DNA of 64,000 nt from VFJQ01 sp044226525 (lineage in GTDB: Bacteria; Verrucomicrobiota; Verrucomicrobiia; Chthoniobacterales; Chthoniobacteraceae), in contig JBGAGV010000007.1 in NCBI GenBank assembly GCA_044226525.1, forward strand, positions 62,001 to 126,000, written 5' to 3'. Position 1 is the first letter of the stretch. The number at the start of each line of letters is the position of its first letter. The position numbers and the translations under genes were made by a program. Positions 9,012-19,144 of this stretch are shown here, piece by piece. Below the pieces are notes generated by a model. The model was not told the origin of the DNA. It saw only the letters and a program-made list of their open reading frames with translations, and made no database searches.

Positions 9012-10847
9012 CTACGGGAGCAGTTTGAACTCCTTCACCCGCAACTCGCCCGCTTTCTGGTTTCCGCCCACGTAGACGCCGACGGTGCGGAGGCCGTCGA
9101 GGTCGATGCGGCGATTGCCACGCGGGTTGCCGTGATAGGCGTTCAAATCAGCGTCGCGCAAATCGAGTTCGGTGGTGCCGCTGCCCACGGGGCCGAGGAG
9201 CCAACACTCCCCATCCGCATTTTGTCCGGCATAGGCGGGGTCGTTGTCGCCTTGCTCGAAAAACACGATTTGGAATTGCGTGCCGGCGGGGGCGTCGCAG
9301 GCGATCCGCACGCGCTGCGCTCCGGCGAGAGATGACTTCGGAGGCGCCCATTCGACGTTGAAACCCCAGCCGCGACCGCTGTCGAAATCGACTTTCCATG
9401 CGCCGGCCTGCTGCTGCGCGGCGGCTCGCGCGCCCGTTTTTTCATCGAGCGAAATGAACGGCGCAGCTGTGGTAAGATCGGCCGGAGCGGCAAGTTTTCC
9501 TTCAGGCAGAAGTGGCGGCGGCTTCACGCCCCAGGCGAGGCCTTCGCGATCAGCCGCGGCTGGCAGTTCGCCTCCACGGGTGTCGGGCTTGGGTAACGCC
9601 GCGTGCGTGTCGCGGGCGGCGGAGGTGAGTTCCTCGTAGGCTTCGTCCTGCCAATCGACGAGACCGTAGTTCGAGTCCTCGCCATCGAAGGCGCGACCAT
9701 GCTCCGGTTCATCCGCCCATTGAAACCAGTGCATGCCTACGATGAACGGCCGCGCCATGATCTGCGCGACCACGCTGCGAAATTTCTCCGCTCGCTCGCG
9801 CTGCGTCGCCACCGTTACGTCCGCACCGAGGGTGTTGCGATTTCCGGTCCGATTCTCCGTTGCCCGCCAGGAAAATTCGGTGATCAAAATCGGCTTCTGC
9901 ACCACGGCATACATCTGGTCCCACCACGCCAGGCGAGGATCGCCATCCCTGAGATACACGTTGATCGTCACCACGTCGCAATGCCGCGCGCACGACGCGA
10001 GCACCGGCCCCGGGCACTGCCCGGCAAAGCGCGTCCCGAGGATGAGATGATTCGGATCGTAGCGTCGCACCGCGCCGGCACAGACGGTGAAGAACCGGTC
10101 GGCCACGTGCCCTGCCCAGCGCGCCTTCACGAGGTCCGCCCGCTTGCCACGCGCCCGCGGCGCCTCAGTGACCGTTGCCAGTTCATCCCACGTCTTCGCG
10201 GAGGTCTGCCACGCCTGCGCGAAGGCCTCGAAATCCGTATATTCCTTGCGCAGAAACTTCAGCATCTCCACGCGGTTCGCATCTCCCGCTGGCAGCTCCA
10301 GCGCGAGGTCGAGCAGCGAGCGGTGCGGATCCTCCGGCCAGCCATGAGCGCCAAACCATGGCAGCTCGTTGTCCAGCATCCAGCCAATCAACCGCGGATC
10401 GTCGCGATGCGCCGCGACCTGCTCCGCACACAGCTTGTCGATCGCTTCCTCGTAGCCCGCCGAAAATACGTGCAGCAGCGGATGTTTGATCCCATCCACT
10501 TCGATCCCCAGCCAGACCACGCGCGTTCCAAATAGCGGCTGCTGCTCATACAGCGCCGGCTCGCACCACGCGCCCGCGGTGTTGAATCCCCACGCCTGCA
10601 TTCGCTCCGCCGCACTCTTCGCCCACGCTTCCATGCCACCACGCACTTTCGCTCCGTCGTAAAACCGCCCCTGCGCATCCCTGGATGCCTCGCGCGACGC
10701 AACGTGGCAGATGCCCATCGAAAAAAACCGCTCGCCGTCTTTCTCAAAACACCAACTCCCCTTCCCTTCCTGTGCCACATGCACAAACTCAGCACGCCCG
10801 GCAGCGATCAGGACGATGAGAAAAAGGAACGCAAATCGAAAAGGCAT
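9012..10847 (-). CDS. Secreted clan GH-A glycoside hydrolase, agarase (GH50)-like
   Basis: The 611-residue product begins at the ATG at 10847, which gives a clean signal peptide (MPFRFAFLFLIVLIAAGRA). The upstream in-frame extension overlaps another gene and is not credible. The barrel has GWMLDNELPWFG (likely acid/base Glu near residue 165) and PILITEFSWRA (likely nucleophile Glu near 310), followed by GMHWFQWADEPEHGRAFDGE, a pattern seen in GH50 agarases and related galactan hydrolases. A C-terminal beta-sandwich (about 470-611) may bind carbohydrate. Substrate is a guess: a beta-galactan or related polymer. Confidence 0.75.
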   Translation of the reverse strand: MPFRFAFLFLIVLIAAGRAEFVHVAQEGKGSWCFEKDGERFFSMGICHVASREASRDAQGRFYDGAKVRGGMEAWAKSAAERMQAWGFNTAGAWCEPALYEQQPLFGTRVVWLGIEVDGIKHPLLHVFSAGYEEAIDKLCAEQVAAHRDDPRLIGWMLDNELPWFGAHGWPEDPHRSLLDLALELPAGDANRVEMLKFLRKEYTDFEAFAQAWQTSAKTWDELATVTEAPRARGKRADLVKARWAGHVADRFFTVCAGAVRRYDPNHLILGTRFAGQCPGPVLASCARHCDVVTINVYLRDGDPRLAWWDQMYAVVQKPILITEFSWRATENRTGNRNTLGADVTVATQRERAEKFRSVVAQIMARPFIVGMHWFQWADEPEHGRAFDGEDSNYGLVDWQDEAYEELTSAARDTHAALPKPDTRGGELPAAADREGLAWGVKPPPLLPEGKLAAPADLTTAAPFISLDEKTGARAAAQQQAGAWKVDFDSGRGWGFNVEWAPPKSSLAGAQRVRIACDAPAGTQFQIVFFEQGDNDPAYAGQNADGECWLLGPVGSGTTELDLRDADLNAYHGNPRGNRRIDLDGLRTVGVYVGGNQKAGELRVKEFKLLP

Positions 10848-10953
10848 CCGCCGTGAAACGCCGCTGCGGCCCACGAGTCGAGAGGATATTGCCTCCCTGA
10901 GCGAAGCGCGACCACGTCGCGCTTCGCCTCCGCCCGGATGCGGAGGGGGGGGA

Positions 10954-11310
10954 TTAAGTGTCGATTGGCTTGAGGCCATGCCGTTTTCGGACGGCGTTAA
11001 TGTGCTTGAATAGGCGTCGGCAATACTCGGGCGACTCGTTTGCTTTGAAATAAGCGACGCGGCTCTGCCAATAGCGACCGTAGTTACCCCAAGCAGGCGC
11101 AGCGGGCCGACCTGATGCCTCATCTGCGATAACGCCGTCGAGAAGACCCTGCACGACATACAAGGATGGGGCACCAGGCTGCCGGCTTCGAATGTCTCCA
11201 GGTTCGAGGATGAGAGGGGAAAAGAGATTGCGAACAGCGCATGCAGGAAGCAGAAGCGCCACCCCTGCAAGCAAGAGGCCCCAGGCCGGCTTTGTCTCCG
11301 GATGCTTCAT
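10954..11310 (-). CDS. Putative lipoprotein of unknown function
   Basis: A 118-residue protein with a lipoprotein signal: a positively charged start, a hydrophobic stretch and the lipobox LLPAC near residue 24. The rest (WGNYGRYWQSRVAYFKANE, then YCRRLFKHINAVRKRHG) is basic and probably helical, with no family I recognise. It lies upstream of the agarase-like gene in the same direction, about 100 nt away, and downstream of mutS. Confidence 0.6.
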   Translation of the reverse strand: MKHPETKPAWGLLLAGVALLLPACAVRNLFSPLILEPGDIRSRQPGAPSLYVVQGLLDGVIADEASGRPAAPAWGNYGRYWQSRVAYFKANESPEYCRRLFKHINAVRKRHGLKPIDT

Positions 11311-11401
11311 TCTTCAGTCAGGTGCGTGAGTATCTCATGACCAGTCGGTCAAAAGCGGAACAGCACCCGCCAAACAGGCTACCCGGTCGAGCGAAAGTCA
11401 C

Positions 11402-13954
11402 TCAGAACAGCGTCATCTGCGGCTTCATCTCCGCGAGGGCTTGCTCGGCTTTCTTCTTGTTGCGCGGTTTGCCGAATTTCGGCGCCGGCGGGGCTTCGGC
11501 GAGGGCCGGTTTTCCGTCTGCCGTCAGCTCGTGCTGCTCGAGGTTGCTGAGGATTTCCTTGGCACGGGCGATGACGCTCGTGGGCAGGCCGGCGAGGCGG
11601 GCGACCTGGATGCCGTAGCTCTTGTCGGCGCCGCCCTTGATGATCTTGCGCAAGAAGATGACCTGGTCGTTCCACTCGCGCACCGCCACGTTGTAATTTT
11701 TCACTCCGGCGCGGGTAATCTCCAACTCGGTGAGTTCGTGATAGTGGGTGGCGAAGAGCGTGCGGCAGCGGACTTCGTCGTGCAGGTATTCCGCCACGCT
11801 CCACGCGATGGAGAGACCATCGAAAGTGCTCGTGCCGCGACCGATTTCGTCGAGGATCACGAGGCTGCGTTCGGTGGCGTTGTGGCAGATGTTCGCGGTC
11901 TCGTTCATCTCGACCATGAACGTGCTCTGGCCGCGCGAGAGATCATCGCTCGCGCCGACACGCGTAAAGATGCGATCCGCAAGACCGATAACCGCGCTCT
12001 TCGCCGGCACCCACGAGCCAGTCTGCGCCAGAAGCACGAGCAGCGCGACCTGCCGGATGTAGGTGCTCTTGCCGGCCATGTTTGGTCCGGTGAGAATGAG
12101 CAGCCGATTTTTTTCGCCATCGAGCTGCACATCGTTCGGCACAAACTTTTCTTCGATGAGCGACTGGTCGAGCACCGGGTGGCGTCCATCGATGATGTTC
12201 ACCGTGTTGTCGCCGGCGAGCGTGGGGCGGCAATAGCCGAAAAGCCGCGCCGTCTCCGAGAGCGAGCAGAGCACATCGAGTTGCGCGATGGCGCTGGCCG
12301 TTGCTTGCAGGGCAGTGAGATCGCCCAGCACTTCCCCGCGAAGCTGAACGAAGAGGTCGTATTCAAGCGCCTTACTGCGTTCGTCGGCACCGAGAATCTT
12401 CGACTCCACCTGTTTAAGTTCGTCGGTGATGTAACGCTCGCCATTCGCCACGGTCTGCTTGCGATGCCACGTGGCCGGCACGGCTCCGAGGTTCGATTTG
12501 GTGACCTCGATGAAGTAGCCGAAGACGCTCGTGAAACGGATTTTCAGCGACTTGATGCCGGTTTCATTGATGAGGCGCTCCTGAAGCTCGGCAATCCATG
12601 TCTTCCCCTCGCGCGAAGCAGAACGGAGCTCGTCGAGCTGCGGAAAATAACCGTCGCGAAAGATGCCGCCTTCCTTGGTTTCCGCGGGTGGTTCATCGAC
12701 AAGCGCGCGGACGAGCAGATCGACCAGATGCGGGAGCGGATGAAGGTCCGCGAGGAGCCTCTCTTGCAGGGGAGGCGCCTCACCTGCCTCCGCCATGGTC
12801 AGCGGGGAGCTGGCCCGGCTGCTCAGCGCACCAAGATCGTTCCGCAGCGCGGGGACTTGCTCCAAGGCCGCGCGCAGGACGAGCAGATCGCGTCCGTTGC
12901 CTCCGGTTTGCGTGAGGCGGCCAATGGTGCGCTCGATGTCGCGCACACTCTTCAACGCTTCGCGAAGCTGCCCGAGAATGAAAGGCTCCGCGATGAAATC
13001 GGCAATCGCCTGCTGGCGCCCATGCAGCATCGAGAGATCGCATAGCGGGTGCAAAATCCAGTCGCGCAGCCGCCGCGCGCCCATCGGCGTGACGGTGCGG
13101 TCGAGCGCCGCGAGCAAGCTGGTATCGCGTCCCCCGCCCCGTGCCTGCACGAGTTCGAGGTTTGCCTGCGTGGCTGCGTCCAGCACCATGAACTGCGTGT
13201 TCTGATACACCTGCAAACGCGTGAAGTGCGTGAGCGTGCGGCGCAGTTCGTTCTTCAGATAATGAACGATCGCTCCCGCCGCCGAGCACGCGAGCGGCAG
13301 CTCCGAGCAGCCAAACCCATCAAGACTCTGCACCTTGAACAACTCACGCAGCAGAAACACCGCCTGATCCAACAGGAAGACGTAACCTTCCCGCGACACC
13401 AGCCCTTTCACCTCGCGGAAGTTTGCGGCCTGTTCCTCACTCACCAGCACCTCGGCGGGCTGAACCCGGGCCAGTTCGTCGGCCAGTTCCCGTTCACCCG
13501 CCAGTTCGGTGAGCCGGAATTCCCCCGTCGTCGTGTCGGCAAAAGCGAACCCGATCCGGCCCTTCGCGTCGGCAAAAACCGCGGCGAGGAAATTATTCCG
13601 CTTCGAGTCCAGCATGTGGAGGTCGGCGATCGTCCCCGGGGAGACGATGTGCGTGACCTCGCGCTGCACGATTTTTCCCGGCTGCGGGTCGCTGGTCTGG
13701 TCGCAGATGGCGACCCGTTTGCCCGCTTTGACCAGACGGCGGATGTAGTTATCGAGCGCATGGTGCGGCACCCCGCACATCGGCACTTCATTGCGCTTGG
13801 TCAGAGCGACATTCAGGATGGCCGAGCCCTCCTTCGCATCCTCGAAGAACATCTCGTAAAAATCACCCAACCGGTAGAGCAGCAGCGTATCCGCGGGCAG
13901 GCTCCGCCGGATGCTTTGGTATTGCTGCATCATGGGCGTGAGCTGTTCGGGCAT
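11402..13954 (-). CDS. mutS: DNA mismatch repair protein MutS
   Basis: MutS binds mismatches and uses ATP to start repair. With the ATG at 13954 the protein has 850 residues, normal for MutS1; the longer frame adds 34 residues that do not look native. Domain I carries GDFYEMFFEDA with the mismatch-wedging Phe-X-Glu. The ATPase domain carries Walker A (TGPNMAGKST, near 620), Walker B (LVILDEIGRGTSTFDG) and FATHYHELTELE. The C-terminus is short and basic. No mutL is in the window. Confidence 0.96.
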   Translation of the reverse strand: MPEQLTPMMQQYQSIRRSLPADTLLLYRLGDFYEMFFEDAKEGSAILNVALTKRNEVPMCGVPHHALDNYIRRLVKAGKRVAICDQTSDPQPGKIVQREVTHIVSPGTIADLHMLDSKRNNFLAAVFADAKGRIGFAFADTTTGEFRLTELAGERELADELARVQPAEVLVSEEQAANFREVKGLVSREGYVFLLDQAVFLLRELFKVQSLDGFGCSELPLACSAAGAIVHYLKNELRRTLTHFTRLQVYQNTQFMVLDAATQANLELVQARGGGRDTSLLAALDRTVTPMGARRLRDWILHPLCDLSMLHGRQQAIADFIAEPFILGQLREALKSVRDIERTIGRLTQTGGNGRDLLVLRAALEQVPALRNDLGALSSRASSPLTMAEAGEAPPLQERLLADLHPLPHLVDLLVRALVDEPPAETKEGGIFRDGYFPQLDELRSASREGKTWIAELQERLINETGIKSLKIRFTSVFGYFIEVTKSNLGAVPATWHRKQTVANGERYITDELKQVESKILGADERSKALEYDLFVQLRGEVLGDLTALQATASAIAQLDVLCSLSETARLFGYCRPTLAGDNTVNIIDGRHPVLDQSLIEEKFVPNDVQLDGEKNRLLILTGPNMAGKSTYIRQVALLVLLAQTGSWVPAKSAVIGLADRIFTRVGASDDLSRGQSTFMVEMNETANICHNATERSLVILDEIGRGTSTFDGLSIAWSVAEYLHDEVRCRTLFATHYHELTELEITRAGVKNYNVAVREWNDQVIFLRKIIKGGADKSYGIQVARLAGLPTSVIARAKEILSNLEQHELTADGKPALAEAPPAPKFGKPRNKKKAEQALAEMKPQMTLF

Positions 13955-14172
13955 GGGGGCGCAAAGTAAGCAGAGCCGTGCGGGAGGAAAGCGGGAAGTC
14001 AGTCCCCGGGACAACTCCGACAGGTTTTCCACGACAAAATTCCGCCGCCGTGGCATTCTACACGCTCTAATGCCCCCTCAAATCGCGGCAAGCCAGGTGC
14101 TTCTGCATCGGGCGGTCTGTGACCTAACCGTTACTTGCAAAACACCCTCACCTCCTCAATCTACCGCACCTT

Positions 14173-16458
14173 TTGAGAACCCGATTTCTGCGCCTCATTC
14201 TTCTGATGGCCAGCGTGCTCGGCCTCGCCGCCAACCTCCGTGCCCAGAGCCTGCCCTTTGGCGATACCTTCCTGCCGACGTTCTCCTTTACCGAGACGTA
14301 TAAGGACACGGTGGTGCTGGGCGATTTCGGCTATGAGCAGGTCGCCGACGGAGCCCTGACCGTGAATGCCAGAATGTCGATGAAGGGCGTCGTGCTGGAG
14401 GATATGTTCGCCGAGGGCAACGCGCTGGTGCTGAACGTCGCCAACCTGCAGTTCAACCTCGACTTCACCCTCGCCGAGCAGTCGGACGCGGGCGGCTATC
14501 ATCTCTACACCTGGCCGCTCACCGATATTGACTTCAGCACGGGCGAAGAGATTCAGGTCGGGAGCGTGATCCTCAAATACAATGCCACGGAGATGCGGCT
14601 CACGGTCACCGTCAATCACGACCCAAGGACCTACTCCCTCTACGCCGCCCAGGAGGCTGGCTCGGACGAGACGCTGGATGACATGGGACTCATCCTGAAC
14701 CTCACCGTCGGGCCTTACGGCATCGACGATACGCTTCTTTATGTGGATGGCACGGCCACGACATTCGACAAGACCGTCGGCACGGGCGACGACCAGCAGA
14801 CCTTCTACGGCCTGGCCAACGTGAGCTTGAGCGGAGCCATCGACGCTACTTTGCCGAATATCAACATCACGTATCCGCCCGCGCCGTTTCACGGCGTTTA
14901 TCCCTTGCTCACAGAGCGTCCGGTCACCGTGCGCGGGACCTGTAGCGACGATCACGGCGTGCTGGGCGTCGAGGTGAAAATCAACGACGGCGATTGGTTG
15001 CCCGCGATTTTTTCCCTCTCCGAATGGTCGCTGCCCGACGTCGAGTTCGTTCCTGGAATCAACATCGTGGGCGTTCGCGTCACGGATCAGGATGGCCATA
15101 TTCGCGTGCTCGAGAGGCAGGCCCATTTCAGTGCCCGGAGCAATCTGACCGTCACCGCAGCGGGAAATGCCCCCGGCAAAGTCGTGGCCGGCTTCTTCGA
15201 TCCCCTTTCCTACGATCCCGCCCTGGCTGCTCCGCAGAGAAAAACGGCGCACCGCGATGGCGAACGGCTCACCGTTTCCGCAGTGCCGGGACCGAACGCC
15301 GTCTTCGACGGATGGACCTCCAGCAAGCCGTTGACCCCGGCACAACTGGCCTCGCCACGCCTCGTTTTTACGCACCTGCCGAATCTGGTCCTGACCGCCA
15401 ATTTCCTCATCAATCCCTTCGTTCCGGTGAAAGGCCGTTACAACGGTCTCGCCAGCGGCGCAACGATCGAGGGCAATGGTTTCCTTTCCACCACGCTCGC
15501 CAGCAACGGCACCTTCACCGGCACGCTGAAAGTCGGGAGGCTCATCCTGAAGTTGAAAGGCAAGTTTTCGAACACGGGGCGCTACACCAAAACCGTCACC
15601 GTCTCCAAGGTGCCCTATACCATCGACCTCGCCCTGAATGTAACCGGCACCGGCACGGAGCAGATCACCGGCACGGTGATGGGAGGAAACGTCAACGTCT
15701 CCATCGTAGCAAAGCGTGCCACTTTCGACCGCCTCAAAAATCCGGCTCCCCAAGTCGGCACTTACAACGTCGTCATTCCTCCAGCGATGGGACAGCTGGC
15801 GAGTTATCCCGTCGGAATCGGGTTCGGGAAAGTGACCGTCAGCGCCGCGGGTTCCGTGCGCTTCGTCGGACAGGCTGGCACCAGTCCGGCCTTCAATGCC
15901 GCCGCCCAGCTTTCCGCTGACGGCACCTGGCCGTTCTTCGGTTTGCTTTATGGCGGGCGCGGCTCCATCTCCGGGCTCGTCACCTTCGATCTGCAAAACT
16001 CCGCCCACGATCTCGCCGGAAGCCTGAATTGGTTTCGCCCGGCCGGGGTGAAAAATCTGCCCGTTTACCCGGACGGATTTTCCGGCCAGAGCAGCGTTCT
16101 CGGTGCGAAATGGACGGCGCCAGCAGCCGGGCAGCGCATTTTCCTCAACACCTCCGCAGGAGCAGGCAAGCTCAACGTCAATGCCGCGACCGACGGCACC
16201 CTGCCAATTCTTCAAACCTCGCTCGATGGCACGCTGAGCACGGCCAACGTCTTCACCGTCACCGTGCCCGGCGACGCTCCCATCCAGAGCGTCACGATGA
16301 AAATCAACCCGCTCACCGGCCAGCTCGTGGGCAGCTTCAAGGAAGGCACGACGCTCAACAGATTTAGCGCGCTCATCGTCAACTCGAAGCTCAATCGAGC
16401 CGCGGGCTTTTTCCGCCGCGCGGCGCGCACTGGCTCGATCGAAATCGTCGCACCGTAA
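14173..16458 (+). CDS. Large secreted protein with bacterial-repeat (InlB-B-like) module
   Basis: The start is a TTG at 14173, which gives a good signal peptide (RFLRLILLMASVLGLAANLRAQ). The 761-residue protein has a beta-rich N-terminal half (to about 240), an Ig-like region (PVTVRGTCSDDHGVLGVEVKI, about 250-320), a divergent InlB-B/bacterial-repeat element ending in FDGWTSSKPL and LVLTANFLINPF (about 330-415), and a C-terminal beta-barrel-like stretch starting VKGRYNGL (about 418-745) that recurs in Verrucomicrobia secreted proteins. No catalytic motif is visible, so a surface or matrix role is likely. The gene is divergent from mutS. Confidence 0.7.
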   Translation: MRTRFLRLILLMASVLGLAANLRAQSLPFGDTFLPTFSFTETYKDTVVLGDFGYEQVADGALTVNARMSMKGVVLEDMFAEGNALVLNVANLQFNLDFTLAEQSDAGGYHLYTWPLTDIDFSTGEEIQVGSVILKYNATEMRLTVTVNHDPRTYSLYAAQEAGSDETLDDMGLILNLTVGPYGIDDTLLYVDGTATTFDKTVGTGDDQQTFYGLANVSLSGAIDATLPNINITYPPAPFHGVYPLLTERPVTVRGTCSDDHGVLGVEVKINDGDWLPAIFSLSEWSLPDVEFVPGINIVGVRVTDQDGHIRVLERQAHFSARSNLTVTAAGNAPGKVVAGFFDPLSYDPALAAPQRKTAHRDGERLTVSAVPGPNAVFDGWTSSKPLTPAQLASPRLVFTHLPNLVLTANFLINPFVPVKGRYNGLASGATIEGNGFLSTTLASNGTFTGTLKVGRLILKLKGKFSNTGRYTKTVTVSKVPYTIDLALNVTGTGTEQITGTVMGGNVNVSIVAKRATFDRLKNPAPQVGTYNVVIPPAMGQLASYPVGIGFGKVTVSAAGSVRFVGQAGTSPAFNAAAQLSADGTWPFFGLLYGGRGSISGLVTFDLQNSAHDLAGSLNWFRPAGVKNLPVYPDGFSGQSSVLGAKWTAPAAGQRIFLNTSAGAGKLNVNAATDGTLPILQTSLDGTLSTANVFTVTVPGDAPIQSVTMKINPLTGQLVGSFKEGTTLNRFSALIVNSKLNRAAGFFRRAARTGSIEIVAP

Positions 16459-16503
16459 CTGGCGACCGGTTGGAAGCGTCTTCAGCGGGCACACCCACTC
16501 GCT

Positions 16504-17097
16504 ATGAACCTCGCCGTCCTCATTCTCCTCGCCATCGCCATTTCTCCCCTCGCCTTCGCGCAGGAGGCCATTCCGCTCGAAAAAGCGCAACAAGGTGCGC
16601 GCAAACTCGCTGAGGTCCTCGGCCAGCCGGGCAACCTGCCGCTCGCCACGAATGTGGACGTGGAAAAACCGCAGGCTTTCAAGGCGGGCGACGCCGCGCT
16701 TTTGATCATCCCCGAGCAGAGTCTCTCCGCCGACACCCTGAGCGCCGCGGGCGAGACCGTGCTTCCGATCGGCCAGCTCTGGACGCACAAACTCATCCTC
16801 TCCACCAGTTCCCCCAGCCAGCAGCGCACCTTCACCGTCCAGGACAAGGATCGTGACATGCAGGTGAATCTCTACCTCCTCGGCGCCACCAAAAACGCCG
16901 CCGGTGCGCTGGAACTCGTCGTCTTTGGCGCCGACAAGGAACCGCTCGCGCACGTTCCCCTCGCCGCCGCCGACGGAGCCTCGCAGAGTTTCCCCATTGA
17001 AATTTCCGGACAGCGAGAAGGCGAAAACACCGGCCGGCTCATCCTCAATATTTTCGGCAAGCAGAAAGCCGACATCATCCTCAAGCGCGCGGACTGA
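16504..17097 (+). CDS. Secreted protein of unknown function
   Basis: A 197-residue exported protein with signal peptide MNLAVLILLAIAISPLAFAQ. The mature region is mixed and mostly beta-rich in its second half (GALELVVFGADKEPLAHV, GRLILNIFGKQKADIIL). No family recognised. It starts 45 nt after the large secreted protein in the same direction, so the two could be co-transcribed. Confidence 0.6.
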   Translation: MNLAVLILLAIAISPLAFAQEAIPLEKAQQGARKLAEVLGQPGNLPLATNVDVEKPQAFKAGDAALLIIPEQSLSADTLSAAGETVLPIGQLWTHKLILSTSSPSQQRTFTVQDKDRDMQVNLYLLGATKNAAGALELVVFGADKEPLAHVPLAAADGASQSFPIEISGQREGENTGRLILNIFGKQKADIILKRAD

Positions 17098-17103
17098 GCG
17101 CCA

Positions 17104-17550
17104 TCACCACCTCCACAGCTCCAGCCACTTCAGCACGCCAAGCCACTGGAGCAGGTTCACGCTGGTGACCGTGACCATCGTAAAAAACAAGCCCACCGCT
17201 CCCTGCACGCCGAGCAGGAAAATGGTCATCCAAAACGCTGCAACCCACCGGTCGAGATTCCCGGGCCGATTGGTCCGCAGATAACGCACGGCCACCCAGA
17301 CCGACGTGCTCACGGCTAGAGGCACCCAGACGATCCCCAACCAACTTCCCCACCAGTTCGCAATGGGCGCAGGCAGCCGCGCGATCACCGCTGCGCTGAA
17401 TCGGGGCACGTTCGCCAGCAAGCAGCCCGGGATCACCAGCAGCGGCGCCAGCAGCAGAGGCAACGCGGCCCAGGAAAGATGGCGCCACGGCACGTTGGCC
17501 CGCACAGATTCCGTTTCATCCACCTCCGGGAGCGTGGCGAGTGGCGTCAT
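17104..17550 (-). CDS. Membrane protein of unknown function (about 3 TM)
   Basis: With the ATG at 17550 the product has 148 residues and at least three hydrophobic spans (LSWAALPLLLAPLLVIPGCL; WLGIVWVPLAVSTSVWVAV; WMTIFLLGVQGAVGLFFTMV). An upstream ATG at 17601 is possible but adds a poor N-terminus. No family recognised. It converges with the preceding secreted-protein gene and is divergent from argG. Confidence 0.6.
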   Translation of the reverse strand: MTPLATLPEVDETESVRANVPWRHLSWAALPLLLAPLLVIPGCLLANVPRFSAAVIARLPAPIANWWGSWLGIVWVPLAVSTSVWVAVRYLRTNRPGNLDRWVAAFWMTIFLLGVQGAVGLFFTMVTVTSVNLLQWLGVLKWLELWRW

Positions 17551-17647
17551 GGCGGGAATCAAATCCCACCCTCTCCCGAAGCCAACCCCGAATTGATGCA
17601 AAAAATCGGTTTCATCCGCGTCGGGCGTGGCTAAAAACCGCGCCCTT

Positions 17648-18940
<1,293 letters not shown>

Positions 18941-18969
18941 TGCGCAGCCGCTTAGAGCGATTCAATCAG

Positions 18970-19050
18970 TTGTAGCCGTTTCATTGTCCCAGCAGGGCGA
19001 CAGAAATCGCCCCGTGGCGTTAGCCACCGGACTCTGGTGGGGTGCGCCCG
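18970..19050. repeat. Candidate dispersed intergenic repeat
   Basis: The gap between argG and the TIR locus holds GTCCCAGCAGGGCGACAGA followed by CCGTGGCGTTAGCCACCGG, which contains a short inverted repeat (GTGGC/GCCAC). The wording resembles small decayed repeats common between genes in Planctomycetes and Verrucomicrobia. This is recollection; a genome search is needed to show more copies. No gene is visible in 18941-19144. Confidence 0.35.
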
Positions 19051-19144
19051 ATTCCTCATCCCGATCCCAGGAGAGGGTCACTACCAGCAAGTTCCCGCAG
19101 TGGTTTCGGAACCAAGCCCTTCGGATACCACTCGTGAACCCGCC

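Noticed and set aside
10848..11270. N-terminal extension of the agarase-like protein
   Set aside because: It overlaps the lipoprotein gene and lacks likeness to the family; the ATG at 10847 opens with a signal peptide.
11441..13045. Plus-strand frame of 534 codons inside mutS
   Set aside because: It is antisense to a full set of MutS motifs and has no family likeness.
14161..16953. Minus-strand open frame of 930 codons opposite two secreted-protein genes
   Set aside because: The plus-strand genes have signal peptides and recognisable modules; the minus frame has none and spans two genes.
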